DNA of 64,000 bases, taken from assembly GCA_020073525.1 (NCBI GenBank), contig JAIQFA010000018.1, forward strand, positions 38,775-102,774, read 5' to 3'. Source of the DNA: Terriglobia bacterium. Its GTDB lineage: Bacteria; Acidobacteriota; Terriglobia; Terriglobales; Acidobacteriaceae. Of this stretch, positions 1 through 8,838 are shown one piece after another. Positions within the stretch are counted from its first letter, which is position 1. The number at the start of each line of letters is the position of its first letter. The translations under genes were made by a program, and so were the position numbers. Below the pieces are notes generated by a model. The model saw nothing but the letters and a program-made list of their open reading frames with translations, ran no database searches and was not told where the DNA came from.

Positions 1-2
1 TT

Positions 3-587
3 TATAACAACCGTACCGGCGAACTGACGATCATCGACTGGGCGTTGCGGGAACGCTTAAGCCGCGATCAGCGCCGGCATCTCGCGCTCCTGTTCCTGAT
101 GGTGACTTTACGGGACCCGGTGGGCACCTACAACGAAGTCCTGGCGCTCAGCCAGCAGCGCATCAGAAGCGCCTCGCCGCGCGGGCAGATGGTTGCGGAA
201 TTGGTCACAAATTTTCTGCGCGAGTTGCCGGTCGCCCGTTTGTCCAGCGGCGTGGATGCGATGTTGCTGCTGGAACGCCTGGCCATGAAGGGCATCAAGT
301 TCCCTGGACCTCTGATTATGTTGTCCAAGGTGATGTTCACGCTCGATGGAATCCTGGGTGACATTGGAGGATCGGCCAATGGCATGGGCTTCACCATTGC
401 GCGTCACGTGGCCCAGCATTGGATACGCCACCGCGAAGAGTTCCGTTCGCCTCTGAAGACCAGGGACTGGATCACGCTCCAGTGCAGCGCGTTGCTCTAC
501 ACCGGCCGCTTGTGGCTGCAGTGCGAGCAGGCAATATTGGACCGCCTGCTGCCCGCCGGTTCCACCGCCTCACGCGCGTCGACATGA
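3..587 (+). CDS. ABC1/UbiB-family atypical kinase, C-terminal part (gene begins before the window)
   Basis: The frame is open from the first bases, so the ORF-track start at 45 is only an internal TTG; 194 residues are visible. The opening residues, NNRTGELTIIDWAL, resemble the metal-binding segment of ABC1/AarF/UbiB kinases, where an 'iDfG'-type motif follows the HPGN loop; that loop would lie outside the window. The rest is helical and hydrophobic (LALLFLMVTLRDP), as in the C-lobe of this family. Members take part in quinone biosynthesis or lipid homeostasis at the membrane. The gene converges with the GMC oxidoreductase. The family call rests on a short motif, so it is moderate. Confidence 0.5.
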   Translation, partial: YNNRTGELTIIDWALRERLSRDQRRHLALLFLMVTLRDPVGTYNEVLALSQQRIRSASPRGQMVAELVTNFLRELPVARLSSGVDAMLLLERLAMKGIKFPGPLIMLSKVMFTLDGILGDIGGSANGMGFTIARHVAQHWIRHREEFRSPLKTRDWITLQCSALLYTGRLWLQCEQAILDRLLPAGSTASRAST

Positions 588-610
588 GGTAGTGGGCAAT
601 TTGCAGAACC

Positions 611-705
611 GCCAACCACAAAGGCCAGGAAGGTACACGAAGGAAACGCCTGAGACCATAAACCTTTGTGATACTTTCGTGTCCTTGGTGGTTCAGGGTT
701 TTCGC
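611..705. repeat. Dispersed intergenic repeat, copy 1, with inverted-repeat structure
   Basis: A left arm (aaccacaaaggccaggaagg and onwards) pairs imperfectly with the right arm cgtgtccttggtggtt, so the element could fold into a hairpin between two convergent genes. The right half (cctgagacc, then gtgatac, then cgtgtccttggtggtt) is found again near 59,123-59,168 and, shortened, near 54,121-54,148. It may act as a bidirectional terminator here. Confidence 0.6.
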
Positions 706-722
706 TGCACCGCGGTAACCCA

Positions 723-2390
723 CTACCCGGCATGATTCGGCATTGAAGCGCAATCGCTCCAATGGGTCTCTGTCGCTGGAGGGATGAAAGTCATAGCCCG
801 TTCGGCCAGAGCGGTAATCGTGAGGCTGGGATTAACTCCGAGGTTGGCCGCCACCACAGACCCATCACAAATGTACATATTCCTGTAATTGAAGACACGG
901 TGGTGAGAATCAACCACGCCGTGGCCGGAAGTATCAGCGATCACGCAACCTCCAATACAGTGTGCCGTGCCCGGAACATCGAAGAGGATCTCCGGAAGCA
1001 TGCTCATGGCAAAACCTCCGGTGAGTTGCGCGTATTTCTTCGCGAACTCGTTGGCCTTCGGGATATAGGTCGGCACCTTGCCACCGCGGCTGACAAGAAA
1101 CTTCCGGAACGGCCAGAACCAGAGCCGTTGCCAGTGCATCTCAATCTCTCCCTCCAGCGCCTGCATGCAAAGGAGAATCACAAACTCCCGCGCCCATCCC
1201 AACGGTTGCAGCACGCGCACCGTCCTGAACGGATGCCGCAGCATGGAGGCCACAACATTCTTCAGCCAGAGTGCAATGCGCTGCGGACCGGGACGGCCAT
1301 CGGTCAGGATGGTGGTCAAAAACCCCATCGTGTCGGAGCCATTGGGATAGCGAACGGCCTCAATGTGAGTATGCTCGTCGATATAAATGCCAGAGCCGAT
1401 GGCGATGCCCTGCGACACATCCTGGGAGCAGCCCGGCGTCCGCGCCCCGATCAGCGATTCGGAATTGGTGCGCACGTGTTGGCCCAGTTGGCCACTGATG
1501 GCCGGCAGAGATCCTCTTTCCTTGAGCCGGAACAGAAGTTCCATCGTGCCCAGCGACGAGGCGGAGAACACCACGCCGCGGCAGGTAAACCGTCCAGCCG
1601 GCCGGTGCATAAACGCGGTGGACCTCACCGTGGATACTTCGTACCCGGCGCTGCCATCGCCGATGCCAGCCAGCGGTTTGACATTCACTACCTTGGTTTC
1701 GGGAAGGAGCCGCGCGCCGTGTTTTTCGGCGAGGTAAAGGTAGTTGACATCGAGTGTATTTTTCGCGCCGTAGCGGCAACCCATCATGCAACCGCCGCAG
1801 CCGCGGCAAGTGGTTCGTGCCGGGCCTTCTCCGCCGAAGAATGGATCAGGGAAGGTCTGATTGCCCGGTTGTCCCTCCGCAGCCTGAAAGATTCCCACCT
1901 TCGTGCAGTAGAACGTGTTCCCGGAGCCTGCGACTTCCGCCGCTTGTTTTAAGAGAAGGTCGGCCGGTCCGAGAATCTTGTTCTCCGTCACCCCCAGCAT
2001 TCGCGAGGCGGTTTCGTAGTGCTGGGGCATTTCCGCTTTCCAATTTGCCAACCCCGTCCAAGACCCCGTGCCCCACACTTTCTCGGGAGCGGGAAGCAAG
2101 GTGCTGCCGTAGGTAATGGATCCTCCACCCAGTGCGCAGCCATGGAAGATGGTTGCGTGTCTGAAAAACCGCATGCTGAAGAAGCCACGCAGACCCAGGT
2201 TCGGACGCCAGAACCAGCGATGCAGGGACCAACTGGTGTGCGGCAGATTGTCAGGCGTCCAACGCCGCCCCATTTCCATGACCGCGACTTTGTATCCCTT
2301 CTCTACCAACCGAAGGGCGGAGACACTACCGCCGAAGCCCGAGCCGATGACGATGAAGTCGAAATCGAATTGGTTATCGCAGTGCGTCAT
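723..2390 (-). CDS. GMC-type FAD oxidoreductase, cholesterol-oxidase-like
   Basis: 555 residues from the ATG at 2390; the track start (2405) is a TTG five codons upstream and less likely. The N-terminus has the FAD dinucleotide-binding motif GSGFGGSVSALRL. A cysteine-rich stretch, CRGCGGCMMGCRYGAKNTLD, is typical of the cholesterol-oxidase/long-chain alcohol oxidase branch of the GMC family. The C-terminus carries VNPSLTITALAERA, the usual GMC C-terminal FAD segment. Such enzymes oxidise hydroxyl groups of sterols or fatty alcohols. No signal peptide is visible, so a cytosolic or membrane-peripheral site is likely. It is the last gene of the lipid cluster, 15 bases after the PPTase stop, so it probably acts on the cluster product. 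The substrate is not known. Confidence 0.85.
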   Translation of the reverse strand: MTHCDNQFDFDFIVIGSGFGGSVSALRLVEKGYKVAVMEMGRRWTPDNLPHTSWSLHRWFWRPNLGLRGFFSMRFFRHATIFHGCALGGGSITYGSTLLPAPEKVWGTGSWTGLANWKAEMPQHYETASRMLGVTENKILGPADLLLKQAAEVAGSGNTFYCTKVGIFQAAEGQPGNQTFPDPFFGGEGPARTTCRGCGGCMMGCRYGAKNTLDVNYLYLAEKHGARLLPETKVVNVKPLAGIGDGSAGYEVSTVRSTAFMHRPAGRFTCRGVVFSASSLGTMELLFRLKERGSLPAISGQLGQHVRTNSESLIGARTPGCSQDVSQGIAIGSGIYIDEHTHIEAVRYPNGSDTMGFLTTILTDGRPGPQRIALWLKNVVASMLRHPFRTVRVLQPLGWAREFVILLCMQALEGEIEMHWQRLWFWPFRKFLVSRGGKVPTYIPKANEFAKKYAQLTGGFAMSMLPEILFDVPGTAHCIGGCVIADTSGHGVVDSHHRVFNYRNMYICDGSVVAANLGVNPSLTITALAERAMTFIPPATETHWSDCASMPNHAG

Positions 2391-2405
2391 ACAAGAACCC
2401 GTCAA

Positions 2406-3131
2406 CTACGCGCACCGGGAAGCGCCGGAGGAAGAGTATGCCGGGAGGTTTAAGCGAATCGGTGGATCTGGCAGCGGATCCGCGACCACGGTTCGCACAA
2501 AGTTGTCTGCATTTTGACACCAACCATGGAAGACGTGGCCTGCAGTATAGCGAACCTGCAGTGGGCTCCAGCCATTGAGGTCGAATGAATCGGCGCGTGG
2601 TTTGACGATTACACATCGGGTGTCGATCCGAAGTCCCGCGCGTAGCGCTTTGAGCGCGCTTTCTTTTGCGCTCCAAAGCATGGCCAAAAGCTGAGGCCGG
2701 TCGGTGACGAATGCCCGCGCCACCAGTGCCTGCTCTTCGAGGGTGAAATAGTCGGCGACAAAAGCATCGCTTCGCGGCTCAACCAGTTCCACATCACAAC
2801 CCATTTGCACGCCCGACATCGCCACGGCGCACATCGCCACCCCAGCACGGTGGCTGAGTGAAACCGTGACCGCCGCCGGTTGGTCGTCGAGAAAAACCTC
2901 GGGTGCGCCAGACGCCGCTGGACGTATTTCTATTTTCTGAAGGACCGGAAGATGAGGCGGCAGATCCAGATAGGCGGACACTGCGCGTTTGGCCGTCCAG
3001 CGTCCCAGTCGCCAGTCAGCACGGCGCTTCGGAAAATGCAGCGCGTTGAGACACACGGCTTCATTTGAGCTCAACCAACTATTTTCTGTGGGTACCTCTG
3101 CTTCGGTTTGTTGCAGCCAATACACGTTCAT
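2406..3131 (-). CDS. Sfp-type 4'-phosphopantetheinyl transferase
   Basis: 241 residues. Two diagnostic motifs are present: GCDVE near residue 111, holding the Mg-binding acidic residues, and WSAKESALKAL near residue 150, matching the WxxKEaxxK signature. The length fits the Sfp/EntD group (220-245 residues) rather than short AcpS. It moves phosphopantetheine from CoA to carrier proteins. It sits 19 bases downstream of the carboxylase stop and two genes after a four-ACP synthase, so those ACPs are its obvious substrate. All four ACPs have Thr where Ser is usual (see findings), so this transferase may be adapted to an unusual acceptor; that last point is inference. Confidence 0.9.
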   Translation of the reverse strand: MNVYWLQQTEAEVPTENSWLSSNEAVCLNALHFPKRRADWRLGRWTAKRAVSAYLDLPPHLPVLQKIEIRPAASGAPEVFLDDQPAAVTVSLSHRAGVAMCAVAMSGVQMGCDVELVEPRSDAFVADYFTLEEQALVARAFVTDRPQLLAMLWSAKESALKALRAGLRIDTRCVIVKPRADSFDLNGWSPLQVRYTAGHVFHGWCQNADNFVRTVVADPLPDPPIRLNLPAYSSSGASRCA

Positions 3132-3150
3132 TCAATTCACTCCGGCCGAC

Positions 3151-6100
3151 CTAGGCCGCTTCCGTCACTCTGATTTCCAATTTTGCGGTTTCGGATTCCT
3201 CTTCTCTGGCCATACCGCGTTCGACCGCATCGATGAGATAAGGCCGCAGGTTGGCAGGCGGAATAATGTAGTTGAGAGCACCCACGTCGAGAGCCCGCTG
3301 CACGCAGTGCACACGGTCAAACTCGGAGGCCATCTCGCCGAGCTTTTCGGAGTGCACAACCTTGAAGAGTTCGTCCCACTGGGTGCGCAGCCGTACTTTT
3401 TCTGCGCCGTCTGCCTGGGCCATTGCCTGGCTCAGGGCCTGCAGACGCGGATCTTTTTTAGCACGAGCCTCGACCTCGCCAGCGAACACCACGGCTGCCG
3501 CCGGAGCGCCACCAATGACCGAGGCATAGGTTCCTTCGAGGGCGGCCACCTCGACGCTTTCATTCAGCGCGCGAGAGAAAACTACGTAAGCGCCGCCGTG
3601 ATAACGTGAGATGACGCAAAAGACGATGGGACCCTTGAAGTTGATGACGGCCCGTCCGATCTCGGCGCCGTATTCAAGTTGCAGCCTGCGCATCGACTCC
3701 GGCGAACCGTCAAAGCCCGACAGGTTGGCCAGGACGACCACCGGGCGATTGTTACTGGCGGCGTTGATTGCGCGCGCCACTTTTTTTGAGGACTGCGGGA
3801 AGAGCGTGCCGGAGGTCCATTGATCCGGCCCGTCGGCCGGCACGAATCCCAATCGGGTCAGCGGCCGGGATTCGATACCGATCAGGCAAACGGGATAGCC
3901 GCCGAGATGAGCATCCCACACGACCGCCGTCTCTGCCGCGCGCATCCCGGCCCAGCGCTCCAGCGGCGGGTGGTCCTGGTCGATGGCCGCCATCATCACT
4001 TTGCGAATATCAAAGGATCTCTTGCGCCCAGGATTGGTCTCGTCCGACAAGATCTCTCCGATGGTGTCGAAGCCGTCGTCGCCATTGCCATTTCCATTCC
4101 TGCCGTGAGGATGGACTCGCACATCTCGATCCAGAGGATCGGAAGTTGCCGCCCGCCGCGGGAAGCGCTCGCCGGGAGCCACGTAAGTGTGATCGTAGTG
4201 GCGCATCAGAATGTGGCAGGCTTCATCGATATCGCGAGCCCAGTACTGTGCCTGGCCGTTAATACCCATGATGCGGTCGTAGCCGCCGATCCCTTGATTG
4301 TCCTCGGCCGAAATACTGCCGGAGAATTCCAGCGCACGTTTGCCGGTCAGCACCATCGCCGCTTTCGGCGTCATGATCAGAATGCCCCGGGTGTGCATGA
4401 GCATCGTGGCCTCGGCGTTCCAGTAAGGTTGCGCGCCGACGTTGATTCCATTCACCACCAGATTCACTTCGCCGCCCCCCTGCGTGAACTCCACCAAGGC
4501 CCGCAGGACGCGGGCAATCCAATCCATATTCTCCACGCCGCTGTCCATGGAAATCTTGGCGCCGGCCGAGATGGGGAACCATTCCAGGGGAACGCTCTTC
4601 GCTTGCGCCAGATCCAGGGCGGCAAGGATGCGCCGGCACTCCGGTTCGGCAATCGCGCCCAGATCCTTGCTTGGGTCTCCCATCACCAGAACGCGGGTCA
4701 TGCCCTCGGGATACTTGGTTGTGAAGTTGCGAATGACGCCAACGATGACATTGGCCTTGTTTTGGCCATAGGGACGATCAACCGCGACCAGACGTCCTTC
4801 CGAGTCCAGATCATGCTCGACAAAATCGCCGGTGGGAAATTCGGCCCGCGTATGTTCCGGAGCGGGTGTGAGCATCTTGATGATTTCGTAAGGGTAGATG
4901 AGACCGCGTTGGCGCATGCGGACGACTTTCTGGTCGTATTCGGTTAGCGGTTTGATGGGTTGCAGTGGGCCAGCGGGCCGGAAGGTAATGAGCATACCGC
5001 TGCCGCCCGGACTCGAGATGCGCACCACCATATCGCGCAGTTCTCCCGTCGCTGGATTGGGAATCCGGGCGCGCACGACTACTTGTTCCAACCCCAGACC
5101 TTCGGTTGCGGGCGCCAGTTTGTGCACGAGATCGCGCAATTCATCGCGGCCGAGACTGAGTGGTGGCCAGACGTTCAGTAGGATGCGATTCCAATGCAGA
5201 CGCTGGTGAGTAGGCCGGCGCGACTGGAACAAGCGGATGCTGGCCATTGCTTCCATTAACATGCGCTCCAGATGCGGCAGTTGCACGATGCGACCCGCCT
5301 CGTTCCGAACCGGCGTTACGTCGCGAACTTCCGCACACGCAAACAGCCGCTCATCCTTCGGGTTATCGCGGGCAACGGCATGGATCAGGTACACATCCTC
5401 AACCGACGGCAGCCGGTCAATCTTGAAATTGCCGAGACGCCAGAGGTGCAGGCGTTTCCCCAGCATGGGATGAATTCCGCGATAGAACTTCTCCTCTTCG
5501 TAAGTATTCCCGCTCGGGCGGTAGGTGAAATGCTGCGTGCCCGCCATGCCATGAGTTGGACCGGAGCCGGCGACCGTCGCCACGATGCGCCGGATCGATC
5601 GCGGGAAGCTAACTTCGTTGAGCACCGAGCCCACTTCCTGTTGCGTGGCCTCCGCGTCGCCCATCCACCCGGGATGGAAAACGTAGAAATCGATCGTAAT
5701 GTCGTGGTCCGCCGGCACTTCCGCGATCATGGGCAACAACGTCCGCGCTGAATCGGAGAGCCGGGAATACTCGGCGTAAGTGGTGAACACGTGAATGCGC
5801 TTTCCTTCATGATCGTACTCGGCCGATGCATAGCACAGCCCGTCCAATTCTAGGGTGCGAAAGTTCGTGAGCTTTCGAATGCGGTAATAGCGCCATGTCA
5901 GCGCCTCCAACATCAATCTGCGCAGGGCTATGTTGGCTCCCGCAAACCGGCCGGCGAATAGGCTCACCAGCGGCTGCGGACATTCGACCAGTGCGCGGAG
6001 TCGCTCGTGGCGGTCCGCGGCATCCGGATTGGCAGACAGGTAGGCGAGGTGTTCTTCGACCTGCTCGTACACTTGCTGGCGGGCCCGTTCAAACAGCGGC

Positions 6101-8766
6101 TGGTCAAAGTAGCGATAGCGCACTTCCCGCGCGAGGTCGGTAACCGCGGGGAAAAGCCCGTTGGCCATGGAGGCCATCCGGTCGAGGAGTGTCCGAAAGG
6201 ATTCCACCGCAGGCGGCGGCAGCGTCTGGGCGTGCCGCAGGCGTCGTTCGAGGACTCCCACAATGGGCGCGATCTGCTGCTGCACGCGTTGATGCGATTT
6301 GTAGATCCAGAGCAAGCTCTCCTCGAGTTCGGGGGAGCGATCCAGTGTCTGCACGCCGTAGTGCGCCAGCGCGCGTTGCAATGCGGTGACAAAGGCTGGT
6401 GGAAGTCCCTGTCCTCGTGTCTCCAGCATGCGCAAGTAAGAAAACAGATAAGCCTCAGCGCTCGGCTCTTCCCCGCTCGCCCGATGGTTTACTTCTGGAT
6501 AGCGTTGGAACAGGGAACAAATGTCCACAAAGATGTTGAGGATCTCATCTTCACGCTGTCTGATTTCGTCGCTGTCAACGGGGCAATTCTGGCTCCAGTC
6601 GGCGAGCAGGCGGGCAGTGTGTTTCGGATCGACGTCAAAACCCAACATGAGCTGGCGGAGTTCATCCAGGCTCTGACGGCAGCTGGATTGGGCGGCGCTT
6701 GCTTTTTCCTCGGAAGCGCATGAAGCGCCAAAGACCACTCGCTCGGCGTCCGCAATGGAGTCGGCCCCCGCCTCCGGATCGATCTGCAGGAGTGGGGCTC
6801 CAGTGTCGACCTGCACGTTGGGAATGATCATCACCTGCCGGATTTTTCCGGAAAATGGGGCTACGATCTGCGTCTCCATCTTCATGGCTTCCAGCACAGC
6901 CAGGCGGTCCCCAGCCGCAACCGTGTCGCCCGGTTTGACAGAAATGGAAACTACCACGGCTGGTGCCGGAGCGTGCACCACGCCCCCATCATCTCGATCA
7001 ACCTGGTGCGACACGCCGTCGATCTCGATCCGGTAGCTGAGTCCTTGGGCTGCAGACACGACACGAAAACGCCTCCCGAAGACGGTGAGCCAGGATTCGT
7101 ACTCACGCACGCAGTCGATCTGGGCATTGATGCGCGCGCCATTGACCTCAACCCGATAGCGTTGAGGGTCAAGGCGATAAGTTTTAGGCGAGTAGCCATG
7201 GCCTCGATAGCGTAACTCCGCCGTCAGACCGACTTCACTCCGCGCCTGCGGACGCCCGCGCAGTGCCGACGCATAAAACTGCTTCTGCTCCACTGCCAAC
7301 TGGGCATCGTAGGCCTCGATCGCGGCTTGAATAAGAGCCACATCGGCGTAACTCCTCGGTAGGCGCTCACCCGTTGCTGCCAAGTGGTCGAGCCATCCAA
7401 CATGGGCCTCTCCGCGCTGCACTTCGGGACGACTCAGCAATTCCAGCAGAAACGCTTTGTTGCTGGCTCCGCCTTTAATGACGACCACGCTTTCGCGCAG
7501 CGCCCGTTGCAGACGGGAAAGCGCTTCCTGCCGGTTTTGACCGTAGGCAATAATCTTGGCGACCATCGAGTCGAACTCGGCGGGAACGCCGTCGCCTTGC
7601 GCCACGCCGCTGTCTACACGTATCCCCTGGGCTGGCAGAATTCTGAACCGCTCAATCATGCCCGGAGCCGGAGCAAAGCCGTTGTCCGGGTCTTCCGCAT
7701 TGAGCCGCACCTCAATGGCATGACCGGTGGTACGCGGCGCTTCTCCATCCAGGCGGCCGCCGCGCGCAATGTGAATCTGAAGTTTCACAAGATCAAGCCC
7801 CGTCGTGCATTCGGTCACCGGATGTTCGACCTGCAACCGCGTGTTCATCTCCATGAACCAGAAGCACTTTGTTTCCGGTTGATACAAAAATTCGACGGTG
7901 CCCGCATTCTGATAGCCCGCCGCCTGGCTCAAGCGCACGGCCGAGTCTCGCAATGTCCGGTCCTGTTCTGGCGAAAGCGCTGGGGATGGTGCTTCTTCCA
8001 GGATTTTCTGGTGACGTCGCTGGATGGTGCAGTCGCGAACTCCGGCCGCCCACGTCGTTCCGTAGTGGTCGGCAATAATTTGGACCTCGATGTGGCGCGC
8101 GCTTTCCAGCATTTGCTCCAGGAAGACGGTTGGATCCCCGAAGGCCTTGAACGCTTCGGACCGTGCGCTGGCAAAGGTTTGCGCCAGTTGCGCCGCCGAA
8201 CGCACCAGGCGAATCCCGCGACCGCCGCCCCCGGCCGTCGCTTTAATAAGGAGCGGATAGCCCAATCGCTCAGCCTGTCCCTGTGCGTCAGTGAGCGTTT
8301 CCACGGGCCCATTGCTCCAGGGCGCGACCGGTATCTGAGTCTGCTCCGCCAATCGTTTTGAAGCGATCTTGTCACCTACCCGCCGCATCACGTCGCCATC
8401 CGGGCCGATGAACGCAACCCCTATCTCGCGGCAAAGGTCGGCGAATGCCGCGTGCTCCGCCACAAAGCCCCATCCCGCCCAGACCGCGTCCGCACGCGCC
8501 TGCCGCAGGGCGCGTTCGAGCCGGCCATAGTCGACATAACTGCTCTTGAGTTGATTGGTGTTTGAATCGAGGACTTGGGCGGGACCGAGACACACTGCCT
8601 CGTCGGCCTCCCGCACAAACATGCTGTGCCGGTCCGGTTCGGTGAATAGCGCGATCGTGCGCAACGATGTCCCGTGTTCTTGATTGAAATCGCGCGCGGC
8701 GTGGATGAAACGCATGGCCGCTTCGCCACGGTTCACGATGGCCACGCGTTGAAATTCATGTTTCAT
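3151..8766 (-). CDS. Single-chain acetyl-CoA carboxylase (biotin carboxylase-BCCP-carboxyltransferase fusion)
   Basis: 1871 residues. Residues 1-470 are an ATP-grasp biotin carboxylase (VNRGEAAMRF at the start; glycine-rich KATAGGGGRGIRLV; HPVTECTTGLDLV). A biotinyl domain follows, with EAMKMET placing the biotinylated Lys near residue 628. About 500 residues resembling the ACC central region come next, then a two-lobe carboxyltransferase (about 1200-1790). Bacterial ACC is normally four separate subunits, so this layout recalls the eukaryotic enzyme. It would make malonyl-CoA (or a substituted malonyl-CoA) for the synthase encoded just upstream; the gap is 72 bases. The ATG at 8766 has GAGGAAC ahead of it. 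The exact acyl-CoA substrate cannot be read from the sequence. Confidence 0.88.
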   Translation of the reverse strand: MKHEFQRVAIVNRGEAAMRFIHAARDFNQEHGTSLRTIALFTEPDRHSMFVREADEAVCLGPAQVLDSNTNQLKSSYVDYGRLERALRQARADAVWAGWGFVAEHAAFADLCREIGVAFIGPDGDVMRRVGDKIASKRLAEQTQIPVAPWSNGPVETLTDAQGQAERLGYPLLIKATAGGGGRGIRLVRSAAQLAQTFASARSEAFKAFGDPTVFLEQMLESARHIEVQIIADHYGTTWAAGVRDCTIQRRHQKILEEAPSPALSPEQDRTLRDSAVRLSQAAGYQNAGTVEFLYQPETKCFWFMEMNTRLQVEHPVTECTTGLDLVKLQIHIARGGRLDGEAPRTTGHAIEVRLNAEDPDNGFAPAPGMIERFRILPAQGIRVDSGVAQGDGVPAEFDSMVAKIIAYGQNRQEALSRLQRALRESVVVIKGGASNKAFLLELLSRPEVQRGEAHVGWLDHLAATGERLPRSYADVALIQAAIEAYDAQLAVEQKQFYASALRGRPQARSEVGLTAELRYRGHGYSPKTYRLDPQRYRVEVNGARINAQIDCVREYESWLTVFGRRFRVVSAAQGLSYRIEIDGVSHQVDRDDGGVVHAPAPAVVVSISVKPGDTVAAGDRLAVLEAMKMETQIVAPFSGKIRQVMIIPNVQVDTGAPLLQIDPEAGADSIADAERVVFGASCASEEKASAAQSSCRQSLDELRQLMLGFDVDPKHTARLLADWSQNCPVDSDEIRQREDEILNIFVDICSLFQRYPEVNHRASGEEPSAEAYLFSYLRMLETRGQGLPPAFVTALQRALAHYGVQTLDRSPELEESLLWIYKSHQRVQQQIAPIVGVLERRLRHAQTLPPPAVESFRTLLDRMASMANGLFPAVTDLAREVRYRYFDQPLFERARQQVYEQVEEHLAYLSANPDAADRHERLRALVECPQPLVSLFAGRFAGANIALRRLMLEALTWRYYRIRKLTNFRTLELDGLCYASAEYDHEGKRIHVFTTYAEYSRLSDSARTLLPMIAEVPADHDITIDFYVFHPGWMGDAEATQQEVGSVLNEVSFPRSIRRIVATVAGSGPTHGMAGTQHFTYRPSGNTYEEEKFYRGIHPMLGKRLHLWRLGNFKIDRLPSVEDVYLIHAVARDNPKDERLFACAEVRDVTPVRNEAGRIVQLPHLERMLMEAMASIRLFQSRRPTHQRLHWNRILLNVWPPLSLGRDELRDLVHKLAPATEGLGLEQVVVRARIPNPATGELRDMVVRISSPGGSGMLITFRPAGPLQPIKPLTEYDQKVVRMRQRGLIYPYEIIKMLTPAPEHTRAEFPTGDFVEHDLDSEGRLVAVDRPYGQNKANVIVGVIRNFTTKYPEGMTRVLVMGDPSKDLGAIAEPECRRILAALDLAQAKSVPLEWFPISAGAKISMDSGVENMDWIARVLRALVEFTQGGGEVNLVVNGINVGAQPYWNAEATMLMHTRGILIMTPKAAMVLTGKRALEFSGSISAEDNQGIGGYDRIMGINGQAQYWARDIDEACHILMRHYDHTYVAPGERFPRRAATSDPLDRDVRVHPHGRNGNGNGDDGFDTIGEILSDETNPGRKRSFDIRKVMMAAIDQDHPPLERWAGMRAAETAVVWDAHLGGYPVCLIGIESRPLTRLGFVPADGPDQWTSGTLFPQSSKKVARAINAASNNRPVVVLANLSGFDGSPESMRRLQLEYGAEIGRAVINFKGPIVFCVISRYHGGAYVVFSRALNESVEVAALEGTYASVIGGAPAAAVVFAGEVEARAKKDPRLQALSQAMAQADGAEKVRLRTQWDELFKVVHSEKLGEMASEFDRVHCVQRALDVGALNYIIPPANLRPYLIDAVERGMAREEESETAKLEIRVTEAA

Positions 8767-8838
8767 AAGTTCCTCGAATCGGCCATTCGTTTCTGGTGGA
8801 GAGCCATGCGTCCTCGCCCGCCCTCCACCTATGACTCT

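Noticed and set aside
762-1952. Long plus-strand ORF of 396 residues antisense to the GMC gene
   Set aside because: It is an open shadow frame of a G+C-rich gene, with no ribosome site and no recognisable protein; the minus strand has clear FAD motifs.
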